A stretch of 64,000 nucleotides of DNA, from positions 1 to 64,000 of the forward strand of contig JAHJIJ010000019.1 in the NCBI GenBank assembly GCA_018823325.1, in the 5' to 3' direction. Under the pieces are notes generated by a model. That model did no database searches. It was not told where the DNA came from and saw nothing but the letters and a program-made list of their open reading frames with translations. The DNA comes from Alphaproteobacteria bacterium. GTDB lineage: Bacteria > Pseudomonadota > Alphaproteobacteria > Sphingomonadales > Sphingomonadaceae. This document shows positions 52,144-61,511 of the stretch, in pieces. The stretch's first letter is position 1; each line of letters opens with the position of its first letter. The position numbers and the translations under genes were made by a program.

Positions 52144-53028
52144 TCAATCTGCGAGCTTGGACTTGTAGAATTGGGCGCCCTGACCACCGGCGGCTCGGAT
52201 ACCCCGAAACTCCCAGTCACCGCCCATCGCCGTGGAAATCACTTCTTCGGATTCGGTCGGCTGCGCACCGCAATCGTCGCGGACGGGGGTAGGGCCGTGC
52301 ACAATTGTGTTGGACAGTCGGCCAAGCCCCTCCACCTCGACGTCCACCACGTCGCCGGGCTCGACCGGGCGGCTGTTGGCAGGCGTGCCCGAGAGGAGGA
52401 CGTCGCCCGGCTCGAGCGTGATGGTCCGCGCAATATCTGCAACGAGATAGTGCATGTCCCATTCCATGTTGTCGGTGCTGTCTTCCTGGCGCAGTGCTCC
52501 GTTCACATAGGTCCGGATCATTTTGCCGCGGAAATCCCAGCCGGTAACCAGACCGGGACCGATTGGGCACAACGTGTCCGAGCCCTTCACGCGGAGCATC
52601 GAACCGGAATCGGTGTCGCGGAAATCGTGCAGCCCATAATCATTGGCTACCGAATAGCCGAGAATGTAGTCGCCGGCTTGCTCGGGCGCGATGTTGCGGC
52701 AGGTCCTGCCGATGACGATGGCGATTTCACCCTCGAAATTGAGATACTTGCAGCGCTCGGGGCGGACGACATGCCCCTTGTGCGTGTTGAGCGCCGTGAC
52801 GGGCTTGTGGAAATAGGTGGGTGCGGGGGGCAGCCGGGTCATGAATTCATCGACGCGGCTCTGATAATTCAAGTGTACGCAGATGATTTTTCTGGGGTTG
52901 CATGGCGCCAGATGGATCGCCTCATCCATGCCGATGCTGCGCCCGTCCCGGGTAACCAACTCGTCGCCATGCCGTTCAGTCAGGATTGGATAGCCATCCA
53001 GAAGGATACGGCGATATTCGATCGTCAT
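52144..53028 (-). CDS. fumarylacetoacetate hydrolase family protein
   Basis: A 294-residue enzyme. NFEGEIAIVIG carries metal-binding Glu residues, GYSVANDYGLHDF the conserved loop, and LLSGTPANSRPVEPGDVVDV the usual C-terminal signature (SGTP...GD). Family members cleave C-C bonds or decarboxylate and isomerise acylpyruvates and ring-cleavage products. A 45-residue C-terminal extension (ISTAMGGDWEFRGIRAAGG) is beyond the usual end. ATG 53028 follows GAGGAGCAGCAG; the frame is open to 53451 but the upstream part is unlike the family. It heads the reverse operon with aldehyde dehydrogenase and ferredoxin. Confidence 0.88.
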   Translation of the reverse strand: MTIEYRRILLDGYPILTERHGDELVTRDGRSIGMDEAIHLAPCNPRKIICVHLNYQSRVDEFMTRLPPAPTYFHKPVTALNTHKGHVVRPERCKYLNFEGEIAIVIGRTCRNIAPEQAGDYILGYSVANDYGLHDFRDTDSGSMLRVKGSDTLCPIGPGLVTGWDFRGKMIRTYVNGALRQEDSTDNMEWDMHYLVADIARTITLEPGDVLLSGTPANSRPVEPGDVVDVEVEGLGRLSNTIVHGPTPVRDDCGAQPTESEEVISTAMGGDWEFRGIRAAGGQGAQFYKSKLAD

Positions 53029-53081
53029 CTGCTGCTCCTCGCAAGAAGCCGTCCTTATAATCAGCAAGGCCCGCGTGGGCT

Positions 53082-53098
53082 TTGGCCGTTGTGGCCAA
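53082..53098. promoter_or_regulatory. candidate operator palindrome between divergent genes
   Basis: TTGGCC-GTTGT-GGCCAA is a perfect six-base inverted repeat in the 120-base gap between the divergent fumarylacetoacetate hydrolase-family and acetoacetate decarboxylase-family genes, a good position for joint control. The likely binder is the AraC protein, although AraC proteins usually prefer direct repeats. Confidence 0.35.
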
Positions 53099-53148
53099 GC
53101 TCGTTCCGAATTGCCGGCTAAAGTCGGAGGAAACCAATCGAGGATATC

Positions 53149-53952
53149 ATGAGCGCTCTCAAAGGTCTGTTCTATCCACGAACGCCAACCGGAAAGGCGA
53201 GTATCGTGCCACCAGTGCCGTGGCATTATTCCGGCGAACTCATCACGCTTGAATACCGGACCGATCCGGGCAAAATCGCGCGATTGCTGCCCGAAGGCTT
53301 CTCTCTGGCCGATGAGGACCCCGGCGCCGTCGCCGCCATCTGGGCGGACTGGCAGAGCGTCAGCGAGGAACCCGGACATGCGCTTGATCCGGTTCGCGTG
53401 CAGTATAAGGAAATGTTCTTCGTCGTCCGGTGCCAGTTTCAAGGGAAGCACTACTCACGCTGCATCTATATCTGGGTCGACAAGGAATTTGCCGTGCTGC
53501 GTGGGCAGCACCAGGGTTATCCCAAGAAGCTCGGCTCAATTCATATGAGCCGGCCGGTGGTCGTGGGGCGTGGCGGTCCACGGCTGGAGTCGGGCGGAGC
53601 CTTTGGTGTCACTCTCGCGGCGTTCGATCGCCGACTGGCCGAGGGGCATCTCACCATCACCGGTCCGGCTGAGCGGCCCGGGTTCGTGAATGGCCTGCCG
53701 ATGGCGCACAACCGCTGGATGCCGGCTATAGAGACCGACGGGACCGACAGCCTCAACGAGGTTGTGACCATGTCGAGCTACGACATCGAACTCGGGCGCT
53801 GCTTCCGGGGGGATTTCGAGCTCGATCTGTTCGATTCCCCCGTCGAGGAGCTGCTGGACATCGCGCCCCAGGAAAAGATCGCCGGCTATTGGCATGAGGT
53901 CGGGGCGTCCTGGAAGGCAGGTGTGACGCTCCAGCGCAAAAATCTCGAATGA
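53149..53952 (+). CDS. acetoacetate decarboxylase family protein
   Basis: A 267-residue member of the ADC family. HQGYPKKLGSIHM includes the Lys pair that forms the Schiff base in true acetoacetate decarboxylase, and PEGFSLADEDPGAVAAIWAD and KEMFFVVRCQFQGKHYSRCI are typical of the N-terminal beta cone. The family also includes aldolase-dehydratases and other Schiff-base enzymes, so decarboxylation of a beta-keto acid is likely but not certain. ATG 53149 follows GGAGGAAACCAATCGAGG. It is divergent from the FAH-ALDH-ferredoxin operon and likely handles a downstream ring-cleavage product. Confidence 0.88.
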   Translation: MSALKGLFYPRTPTGKASIVPPVPWHYSGELITLEYRTDPGKIARLLPEGFSLADEDPGAVAAIWADWQSVSEEPGHALDPVRVQYKEMFFVVRCQFQGKHYSRCIYIWVDKEFAVLRGQHQGYPKKLGSIHMSRPVVVGRGGPRLESGGAFGVTLAAFDRRLAEGHLTITGPAERPGFVNGLPMAHNRWMPAIETDGTDSLNEVVTMSSYDIELGRCFRGDFELDLFDSPVEELLDIAPQEKIAGYWHEVGASWKAGVTLQRKNLE

Positions 53953-54225
53953 CTTAAGTCGCTTTCCATCAGGAGATATGTTCAAGAGATCTGAGCGTTG
54001 TTCAAATATTTCCGATAATAATGCCGTATTCATTGTAATGAATTGCGGGGCAATGCTATTTATAGGGGGGTGATTGCGAGATAAAATTGATAAAATCTTC
54101 ACGTTGGAAATAGATATTGATTTAGGATTGACTTCTTTCTGTAAGATTTGTCCGAATCTGCCAAGATGGTAACTTGATCCATAAGTCACTCTTTCCTCTG
54201 ACAAGTGTGACAGTGGAGGCAGAAC
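53953..54225. promoter_or_regulatory. AT-rich promoter region of TBDR at 54226
   Basis: 273 bases with visibly lower GC than anything else in the window, including ATTTATAGGGGGG near 54058 and TTGACTTCTTTC near 54128. No gene is present. TTGACT may be a -35 box for the receptor. The sharp composition change suggests a strong or regulated promoter, or transferred DNA. Confidence 0.4.
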
Positions 54226-56574
54226 ATGGGGTATCGTCGGGGACTTAGAGCAATATTGTTGGCGACATGCGGGGCGGCTTGCTGGACGGGGACGGCGAGC
54301 GCGCAGACTGGGGGTGCTGCGGAACGCACGGCTCGCGAGCCGATTCCGGGAGAGATCGTCGTCACGGCGCGCAGGCAGGAAGAAAGCCTGTCGGATGTTC
54401 CTCTGAGTGTCGCGGCCTACACGCGGGATGCCCTCGACCAGCAGGGCGTGCGTACAGTCGATGATGTCGCTTCGCTCACGCCGGGCGTGACCTTTACCCG
54501 TGGTGATCAGCGCAATGCCGGTGCGGCGAACATTGCCATTCGCGGGATTTCCTCGACGGCGGGCTCGGCAACAACCGGCGTCTACATCGATGACACGCCG
54601 ATCCAGACTCGCAGTATCGGCTTCAGTGCATTCTCGGCCTTCCCCGCCGTGTTCGACCTCGAGCGCGTGGAAGTGCTGCGCGGTCCTCAGGGCACGTTGT
54701 TCGGGGCAGGGTCACAGGGCGGCACGGTTCGATTCATCACGCCCAAGCCTGATCTCGATTATGTGCGAGGCTACGGGCGCGGGGAGCTGGCCTTCACGGA
54801 GGGCGGCGACAGCAGCTACGAAATGGGCGCGGCGGTCAACGTTCCGCTGGTCGAGGGGAAACTCGCTGTGCGCGCCAGCGGCTATTATCGGCGTGACGGC
54901 GGTTATATCGATCGCGTTGATTACATCACCGGCAACATGGTGGATGAGAACGCTAACCACAGCTCCACCGTCGTGGCCCAGGCGGCGTTTACGTGGAAGC
55001 CCACGGAAACGCTCACTATCACACCGTCGATTTTCTATCAGGATATCGATATTGGTGACGGGAACTACTTCTGGGAAGACCTGTCCAACCAGAGCGAAGG
55101 GGATTTCCGGAACGGCAACGCGGTGGCCAACACGAGCACGGACCGCTTCGTGCTGCCGGCGCTGGCCATAGAGCTTGACCTTGGCAATGCAGCGCTGTTC
55201 TCCAACACCTCCTATTTCGATCGCAATCAGCAAGCGGTAAACGACTACACGGCTTTTGAGTCCGCGCTCTGGACGGGCAGCCCCTATTTCGCGGCAGGGA
55301 CGTTCGCCCCCGCGTTCCAGACGAACAAACAGCAGAATTTCACACAGGAAATCCGGCTCCAGTCCACCAACCCGGATTCCCGCATCGATTGGGTGATCGG
55401 CGGCTTCTATTCCAGAAACAAGCAGATCGCTGCCCAACTTGTGCAGAACACCTTCCTGCCGGACATCATCCCGCTTGAGGTCATCTTTGGCCGCGGTCTG
55501 GTGGACGGCCTTTACACCTTCGTGCTTGATGACGCCCGGTCGACTGACGAGCAGATTGCAGGGTTCGGGCAGATCGACTGGCATATGACCGACACGCTGA
55601 CGTTTACGGTAGGCCTGCGCGTGTCCCGTACTGACTTCAATATCCGTGCCCAGTTCGAAGGCCCCGTGGTGGGTCCCGACGTAGATGACCGTGGTCAGCA
55701 GAGCGAAACGCCGGTCACGCCGAAGTTCGGAATCACTTACCAGCCGAACGAGGACCACATGTTCTATGGCACGGTGGCGAAGGGGTTCCGCATCGGCGGG
55801 TATAATCCCGCAGTAGGCTTGCCGTGCGGCGTCTCCGACGGAGCGCCCCGTCCAGGTACGCCGCTCGGCAATATCGGTCTTTCCGATCGTCCAGCGCTAT
55901 TCGATTCCGACACGGTGTGGAGCTACGAAGTCGGCTCCAAGAACAGCCTCATGGACCGGCGGCTCAACGTCGAAGCGAGTGCATTCTACATCAACTGGTC
56001 AAACATCCAGCAATCAGTGGGCTTGCAATGCGGCTTTTCCTTCACGGACAATCTGGGTTCGGCGACCAGCAAGGGCTTTGACATTGCATTCCGCTTTAGC
56101 GTCAATCCGAGTCTCTCGCTTGGCGGGCAAGTGGGGTACGTCAACGCCACGCTTGACGAGACGGTGCGGGCCGGGCCGACGGCGCCGCTCAACCTCGTCA
56201 CCGCAGGCAACGCGATTCCGCTCAACCCTTGGCAGGTCAGTCTGAACGGCCAGTACAGCTATGGGCTCCTGGGCCAGGATGGCTACACACGGTTCGACTA
56301 CCGTTTCCAGAGCAAGCAGACGGACACCACGGCAGCGCGTGACCCAAGAAATGGCGGCGCAGATCTGAATATTCCGGGCCGACAGGAACTTCATACCCTC
56401 TCGATGCGGACTGGCGTCAAGACGGAGGCGCTGGATATCTCCCTGTTCGTCAACAACATCTTCAATACCCACCGTACGCTGTTCCGACAGCACGATACGG
56501 CGGCCTCGCCTCTTTATCGCGCGACCACCATCCGCCCGCGCACCGTCGGGCTGACGATTTCTGCGCGTTACTGA
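54226..56574 (+). CDS. TonB-dependent outer-membrane receptor
   Basis: A 782-residue receptor with signal peptide ending near ASAQT, TonB box EIVVTARRQEE, plug with DVPLSVAAYTRDALDQQG and IAIRGISSTAGSATTGVYID, ERVEVLRGPQGTLFGAGSQG, and barrel ending RTVGLTISARY. It is of the same class as 40926. It heads a forward block with two amidohydrolases, 29 bases before the first, so its ligand is probably their substrate. Confidence 0.93.
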   Translation: MGYRRGLRAILLATCGAACWTGTASAQTGGAAERTAREPIPGEIVVTARRQEESLSDVPLSVAAYTRDALDQQGVRTVDDVASLTPGVTFTRGDQRNAGAANIAIRGISSTAGSATTGVYIDDTPIQTRSIGFSAFSAFPAVFDLERVEVLRGPQGTLFGAGSQGGTVRFITPKPDLDYVRGYGRGELAFTEGGDSSYEMGAAVNVPLVEGKLAVRASGYYRRDGGYIDRVDYITGNMVDENANHSSTVVAQAAFTWKPTETLTITPSIFYQDIDIGDGNYFWEDLSNQSEGDFRNGNAVANTSTDRFVLPALAIELDLGNAALFSNTSYFDRNQQAVNDYTAFESALWTGSPYFAAGTFAPAFQTNKQQNFTQEIRLQSTNPDSRIDWVIGGFYSRNKQIAAQLVQNTFLPDIIPLEVIFGRGLVDGLYTFVLDDARSTDEQIAGFGQIDWHMTDTLTFTVGLRVSRTDFNIRAQFEGPVVGPDVDDRGQQSETPVTPKFGITYQPNEDHMFYGTVAKGFRIGGYNPAVGLPCGVSDGAPRPGTPLGNIGLSDRPALFDSDTVWSYEVGSKNSLMDRRLNVEASAFYINWSNIQQSVGLQCGFSFTDNLGSATSKGFDIAFRFSVNPSLSLGGQVGYVNATLDETVRAGPTAPLNLVTAGNAIPLNPWQVSLNGQYSYGLLGQDGYTRFDYRFQSKQTDTTAARDPRNGGADLNIPGRQELHTLSMRTGVKTEALDISLFVNNIFNTHRTLFRQHDTAASPLYRATTIRPRTVGLTISARY

Positions 56575-56603
56575 CGGCCCTGACAAAAAGAGAGGAAGAT
56601 CAA

Positions 56604-58358
56604 GTGGACTGGATCAAACAGAGACACGCCTTGCTGGCCACGGCAATGATGATCGTGGTCACCCCAGGGCACGCGGCAGATCAGCCGCCGTCAGCTGGTG
56701 CCGTGGAGCCCGCCGCAGACCTCATTTTGCTGAATGGAGACATAAAGACTCCCACGGGATGGGTGCAGGCCATGGCGGTCAGGGACGGCGTGATCGTCGC
56801 CCTCGGCAGCAACGCTGATGTCGCAAAGTTGCAGACGTCCACCACGCAGAAGCTGGATCTTGGTGGCAAGGCCGTCCTGCCTGGCCTTCATGACTCACAT
56901 GTCCACGCTCTGGGGGCCGGACTCGAACAATATGCTTGCGGATTCGCGCCAGGTTCCGCTCCTGAGGCGATTGCGGCTGCCGTAAAGGCCTGCGTCAAGG
57001 AGGTCGGTAAAGGCGAGTGGATCAGTGGAGGCAACTGGGTCGCGGCGGTCTTCAAGCCGGGGCAGCAGACCCGAGAGTTCCTTGACGCGATCGCGCCAGA
57101 CAATCCGGTCATCCTGTCAGATGAGTCCCACCACAGCTCCTGGGTGAACTCGAAAGCCCTCGAACTCGCGGGCATTACGGACGATACGCCTAATCCACCC
57201 AACGGCGTCATTGAACGCGATGCAAATGGCCGTGCGACCGGGCTGTTGCGGGAGACGGCTTCGGGACTGGTCGGGCGCGTGATGCCACCGCCCAACGACG
57301 AGGCGAAGAACAAGGCGCTGACGCTCTCCAGTGCGCAGATGCTGTCCTACGGAATCACGTCTTTCGTCGATGCGGGTGTCACTGCGGACACAATCGGCAC
57401 CTATGCGGGGCTGTCCGCCAGCGGGGCGATGAAGCAGCGTGTCACGGGCTGCATTCGTTGGGTCGCCCCTTCTCTGCCCGGCCATGAGGCCACCATGGCT
57501 TTGATCCGTGATCGGGCTTTCTACACGCGTGGACGGTTCAGCGCTGACTGCGTGAAAGTCGTGCTGGACGGCGTGCCGACGGAAAGCCACACGGCCGCCA
57601 TGCTGGCACCCTATGTCGGCCATTCGCATGGATCGGCGGGCGGCAAGGGCATGCTGATGGTGGAGCAGAACGAACTGAATAGCTCCATGGCAGCTTTCGA
57701 CCGGGACGGCCTGCTCATCAAATTCCATGCCGCTGGCGATGCGGCAGTGCGTGCGGCAATCGACTCCATCGCCTATGCGCGCTCGGTCAATGGCACCGGA
57801 GGGCAGAAGCACGACGTTGGGCATAACAGCTTTGTCGACCCGGCGGATATTCCTCGTGTGCATGATCTCTACATGACGTGGGAATTCTCGCCCTACATCT
57901 GGTACCCCACGCCGATCGCCGCGCAGGATATTCGCAAGGCTGTGGGCGATGAGCGCATGGAGCGCTGGATACCCATCAAGGATGCGGTGGATACCGGCGC
58001 GCTGGTCGTGGCGGGGTCGGACTGGTCGGTCGTTCCTTCAGTCAATCCGTGGCTTGCCATCGAGACAATGGTTACGCGCCAGATTCCAGGCGGGAGCAAC
58101 GAAACGCTGGGGATCGGCCAGGCAGTCGACCTTGAGACGGCCTTCCGCATTTTCACGGAGAACGGCGCCGCTCAGCTTAAGGAGCGCTCGAAATGGGGCG
58201 CGCTCGAACAAGGCATGCTGGCCGACTTTATCGTGACCGAACGGAATCCGTTCAAAATCCCGATTACCGAGGTTCACAAGACGAAAGTGACGCGGGTCTA
58301 CATTGAAGGTGATCTCGTCTTTGATGCCGCCAATCCCCCAACATTGAAGGCTCATTGA
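56604..58358 (+). CDS. exported amidohydrolase family 3 enzyme (YtcJ-like), copy 1
   Basis: A 584-residue metallo-hydrolase. GLHDSHVHALGAG carries the His-x-His metal pair, FHAAGDAAVRAAID and DVGHNSFVDP further His ligands, and AGSDWSVVPSVNPW the catalytic Asp. A signal peptide (LLATAMMIVVTPGHAAD) sends it to the periplasm, unusual for the mostly cytoplasmic family. It would hydrolyse an amide, N-formyl or cyclic amide bond. The start GTG 56604 follows AGAGAGGAAGATCAA. A paralogue follows at 58430. A strong hairpin lies between them. Confidence 0.9.
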   Translation: MDWIKQRHALLATAMMIVVTPGHAADQPPSAGAVEPAADLILLNGDIKTPTGWVQAMAVRDGVIVALGSNADVAKLQTSTTQKLDLGGKAVLPGLHDSHVHALGAGLEQYACGFAPGSAPEAIAAAVKACVKEVGKGEWISGGNWVAAVFKPGQQTREFLDAIAPDNPVILSDESHHSSWVNSKALELAGITDDTPNPPNGVIERDANGRATGLLRETASGLVGRVMPPPNDEAKNKALTLSSAQMLSYGITSFVDAGVTADTIGTYAGLSASGAMKQRVTGCIRWVAPSLPGHEATMALIRDRAFYTRGRFSADCVKVVLDGVPTESHTAAMLAPYVGHSHGSAGGKGMLMVEQNELNSSMAAFDRDGLLIKFHAAGDAAVRAAIDSIAYARSVNGTGGQKHDVGHNSFVDPADIPRVHDLYMTWEFSPYIWYPTPIAAQDIRKAVGDERMERWIPIKDAVDTGALVVAGSDWSVVPSVNPWLAIETMVTRQIPGGSNETLGIGQAVDLETAFRIFTENGAAQLKERSKWGALEQGMLADFIVTERNPFKIPITEVHKTKVTRVYIEGDLVFDAANPPTLKAH

Positions 58359-58371
58359 ATTCGACTGTCCA

Positions 58372-58404
58372 CATCGCCTCGGCTCCCTGCGAGCCGGGGC
58401 GATG
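58372..58404. terminator. hairpin between the two amidohydrolase genes
   Basis: CATCGCCTCGGCTC and GAGCCGGGGCGATG form a 14-pair stem (one T-G pair) around CCTGC, followed by TTTCATTTC. It starts 14 bases after the first stop and ends 25 bases before the second start, so it may act as a partial terminator reducing expression of the second gene. Confidence 0.6.
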
Positions 58405-58429
58405 TTTCATTTCTGTGAGGGAGAGCTCC

Positions 58430-60133
58430 ATGCGCGCGTTGAAATATTTGATCGGGGCGACAATGCTCGTTCCGGGTGCCGCCAATTCCCAGTTCAACAA
58501 GACCGAACCCGTGCCACCCGCGTCAGCTGACGTGATCCTGGAAAATGCGCGCATCTACACGCCCAATGGCTGGGTTACCTCGATGGCTGTTGCCGGAGGT
58601 GCCATTGTAGCGCTGGGGGACGCTGCCGCCATGGAGCCGCACAAAACCCTTGCCACCCGCGTCATCAAGCTGGACGGCCAACTGGTCCTGCCCGGCCTGC
58701 ACGACATGCATGTCCACCCCATGGGCGCCGGCCTTTCGCAGACGAGCTGCAGCATTCCGCACGGTTCCTCGCCTGCCCAGATTCTTGCGATCATCAAGGG
58801 GTGCGCGGACAAGGCGGAACCGGGCGAGTGGATCACGGGCGGCGGCTACCAGAACGACAGCTTCGGGATTACGCCGCCCACCAAGGAAATGCTGGACAGC
58901 GTCGCCCCCAAGAATCCTGTCATTCTGCGCGATATCAGCGGCCATAGTGGCTGGGCCAATTCGCTTGCACTCCAGATCGCGGGCATCGGCAAGGATACGC
59001 CCGATCCTCATAACGGCATCATTGAACGCGATTCGGCTGGTGAGGCGACCGGCGTACTGCGCGAGAACGCCGCAATGCTCGTCTCGCGTCAGGTTACGGA
59101 AGCATCCGTGGAAAAGGCGGCGGCGGCGCTTGCCTGGTCAATGCATGAGATGATGTCCTACGGGATCACCGCCTATGATGACGCCGGCGTCGCGGAAACT
59201 GCCGCGCGGGCTTATGCCAAGCTCGCGGATGAAGGAAAACTCAAGCAGCGGGTGCGTGGCTGCCTGTGGGCGCGTGATCCTGATCTGCTGCAAAAGCACA
59301 TGCTCTATGCCCGCCCCAACTTCTCTCCATCCTGTATCAAGATCGCACTGGACGGTGTGCCTACGGACGGACACACCGCCGCGATGGTCGATCCCTATGA
59401 GCCGCTGCACGGCCATCATGGCGACAATCGCGAGCGCGGCATGCTGATGATCCGGCAGGCTGAGCTCGACAAGACCATGATCGACCTTGACCGGCGCGGT
59501 TTCACCGTGAAGTTTCATGCCGCCGGGGACGCAGCCGTGCGCGCGGGCCTCAACGCGATCGAAGCCGCCCGCAAGGCCAATGGGCCGAGCGGGCAGTATC
59601 ACAACGTTGGGCACAACAGCTTCGTCAAGATCGAGGACATTCGCCGTGCACGGGCCATCGGTGCCGCATTCGAGTTCTCGCCGTACATCTGGTATACCTC
59701 GCCGATCATTGGCGACATCCGCAAGGCGGTTGGCGAAGAGCGCATGAAGCGCTGGATACCTGTCAAGGATGCCTTGGATGCAGGCGCGCTGGTCGTACCG
59801 GGATCGGACTGGAACGTCGTCCCATCGGTCAATCCGTGGATTGCCATCGAGACGCTGATCACGCGGCAAGTGCCCGGTGGTGGTGGCGAGGTTCTGGGCG
59901 CGCAGCAGCGCATCACGCTTCCCCAGGCCCTCGATATCTTCACGCGCCAGTCTGCGCGCCAGATGAACTTTGATTTCGCGACGGGCACGATCGAGAAGGG
60001 CAAGCTGGCGGACATCATCGTGCTCGACCAGAATATTTTCGAGGTTCCGGTGACGAGCATTCACAAGACCAAGGTTCTGATGACCTTCATTGGCGGCGAG
60101 CTCGTCTATGACGCGAAGGGGGCGCTGCGCTGA
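58430..60133 (+). CDS. exported amidohydrolase family 3 enzyme (YtcJ-like), copy 2
   Basis: A 567-residue paralogue of the preceding gene. GLHDMHVHPMGAG, KFHAAGDAAVRAG, NVGHNSFVKI and PGSDWNVVPSVNPW show the same metal and catalytic residues. The signal peptide is shorter (LKYLIGATMLVPGAANS). ATG 58430 follows GTGAGGGAGAGCTCC. Tandem duplication followed by divergence is likely; the two may differ in stereo- or chain-length preference. It converges with the gabT gene, 85 bases away. Confidence 0.9.
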   Translation: MRALKYLIGATMLVPGAANSQFNKTEPVPPASADVILENARIYTPNGWVTSMAVAGGAIVALGDAAAMEPHKTLATRVIKLDGQLVLPGLHDMHVHPMGAGLSQTSCSIPHGSSPAQILAIIKGCADKAEPGEWITGGGYQNDSFGITPPTKEMLDSVAPKNPVILRDISGHSGWANSLALQIAGIGKDTPDPHNGIIERDSAGEATGVLRENAAMLVSRQVTEASVEKAAAALAWSMHEMMSYGITAYDDAGVAETAARAYAKLADEGKLKQRVRGCLWARDPDLLQKHMLYARPNFSPSCIKIALDGVPTDGHTAAMVDPYEPLHGHHGDNRERGMLMIRQAELDKTMIDLDRRGFTVKFHAAGDAAVRAGLNAIEAARKANGPSGQYHNVGHNSFVKIEDIRRARAIGAAFEFSPYIWYTSPIIGDIRKAVGEERMKRWIPVKDALDAGALVVPGSDWNVVPSVNPWIAIETLITRQVPGGGGEVLGAQQRITLPQALDIFTRQSARQMNFDFATGTIEKGKLADIIVLDQNIFEVPVTSIHKTKVLMTFIGGELVYDAKGALR

Positions 60134-60218
60134 TCGACCGGGCCGCGCCGCGGGCGAGATCCACGGCGCTGCCATTCATCGGACTCGATCGGCAATTTCC
60201 TGACGGGCGGCGGCCCCG

Positions 60219-61511
60219 TCACCCCAGCTTGCGGAGCACATCCTCCAGCCGATCCAGTCCTTCCGCCAGCAGGGCATCCGGCATCGTGAGCGCAGGCAGG
60301 AAGCGCACCACATTGCCCCGCAGGCCGCAAGAGAGCAGTAGCAAGCCATTGGCCGCGCCTTCCTGAACGACAGCGCGTGTGAGGTCGGGGGCAGGCCGAT
60401 CTGGGTCGCCATCCTTGACCAGCTCCACCGCGACCATCGCGCCCGGACCGCGCACGTCGCCGATGGCGTACAGGCCGCTTTGCCGGAGCTGCCGCAGACG
60501 CGACTTGATTTCGTCCCCCAGCGCCACGGCACGTTCGCACAGCCTGTCGCTCTCGATGATCTTCAGCACTTCGAGACCGGCGACACAGCCGAGCGGGGAG
60601 CCGCCATAGGTGCCACCCAGCCCGCCGACGTCCGGCGCGTCCATGACCTCGGCTTTGCCGATCAGGCCGGATATTGGGAAACCGCCGGCCATGGCCTTGG
60701 CGATGGTGATGAGGTCGGGCGTGATGCCGGTGGCGTCCTTGACCCAATCCATGGCAAAAACCCGGCCAGTCCGGGCGAAACCCGATTGGACCTCGTCGGC
60801 GATCAGTAGAATGCCGTGCCGGTCGCATATCTCCCGCAGCGCTTTGAAGAATGCGTAGGATGCGGTGTAGAAGCCGCCTTCGCCAAGCACGGGCTCCAGC
60901 ACGATCGCAGCCACGGCCGAGGGTTCGATAGACGACGCGAACAGGGCTTCAAGCCCGGCAACGGCCTGATCCTCATCGAAACCGTGATAGGCGATGGGAA
61001 AGCGTGTGTGGAAGATGTCGCCCGGCATGGGACCAAAGCGCGCCTTGTAAGGCGTCACCTTGCCCGTCATCGCCAGGGTCAGCAGCGTGCGGCCGTGATA
61101 GCCGCCCTGAAAGGTAATGACGCCGCGGCGACCGGTGTGGGCGCGGGCGACCTTCACGGCATTCTCGAGCGCTTCGGCCCCTGTCGTAAAGAAGATGGTC
61201 TTGGCGGGCCCGCTGATGGGCGCAATGGCATTGAGCTGCTCGGCCAGCGCGACATAGGGTTCGTAGGGCGTGACCTGGAAGGAGCAATGCGAGAACAGGT
61301 CGAGCTGCCGCTTCACGGCATCAACGATGCGCGGATCGCCATGGCCTGTGTTGCACACGGCGATGCCGGTCGCGAAATCGATATAGCGGGTGCCCTCGGC
61401 GTCGAACACTTCGGCATTGGCGCCGCGCGCGAAGAAGCGGTGATGCATTGATCCGACCCCGCGCGGGACAGCTGCCTCGCGCCGAGCCCAGAGCGTCTTG
61501 TTGTCGGTCAT
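60219..61511 (-). CDS. gabT: 4-aminobutyrate aminotransferase (class III)
   Basis: A 430-residue PLP aminotransferase. Lys272 in TIAKAMAGGFPISG binds PLP, Asp239 in LIADEVQSG contacts the pyridine nitrogen, and TTGAEALENAVKVAR is the GABA-type signature. It transfers the amino group of GABA (or a similar omega-amino acid) to 2-oxoglutarate, giving succinate semialdehyde. Its start overlaps the gabD stop by four bases (ATGA), so the pair is coupled. Substrate range within the omega-aminotransferases cannot be fixed from sequence alone, but the gabD partner supports GABA. Confidence 0.92.
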   Translation of the reverse strand: MTDNKTLWARREAAVPRGVGSMHHRFFARGANAEVFDAEGTRYIDFATGIAVCNTGHGDPRIVDAVKRQLDLFSHCSFQVTPYEPYVALAEQLNAIAPISGPAKTIFFTTGAEALENAVKVARAHTGRRGVITFQGGYHGRTLLTLAMTGKVTPYKARFGPMPGDIFHTRFPIAYHGFDEDQAVAGLEALFASSIEPSAVAAIVLEPVLGEGGFYTASYAFFKALREICDRHGILLIADEVQSGFARTGRVFAMDWVKDATGITPDLITIAKAMAGGFPISGLIGKAEVMDAPDVGGLGGTYGGSPLGCVAGLEVLKIIESDRLCERAVALGDEIKSRLRQLRQSGLYAIGDVRGPGAMVAVELVKDGDPDRPAPDLTRAVVQEGAANGLLLLSCGLRGNVVRFLPALTMPDALLAEGLDRLEDVLRKLG

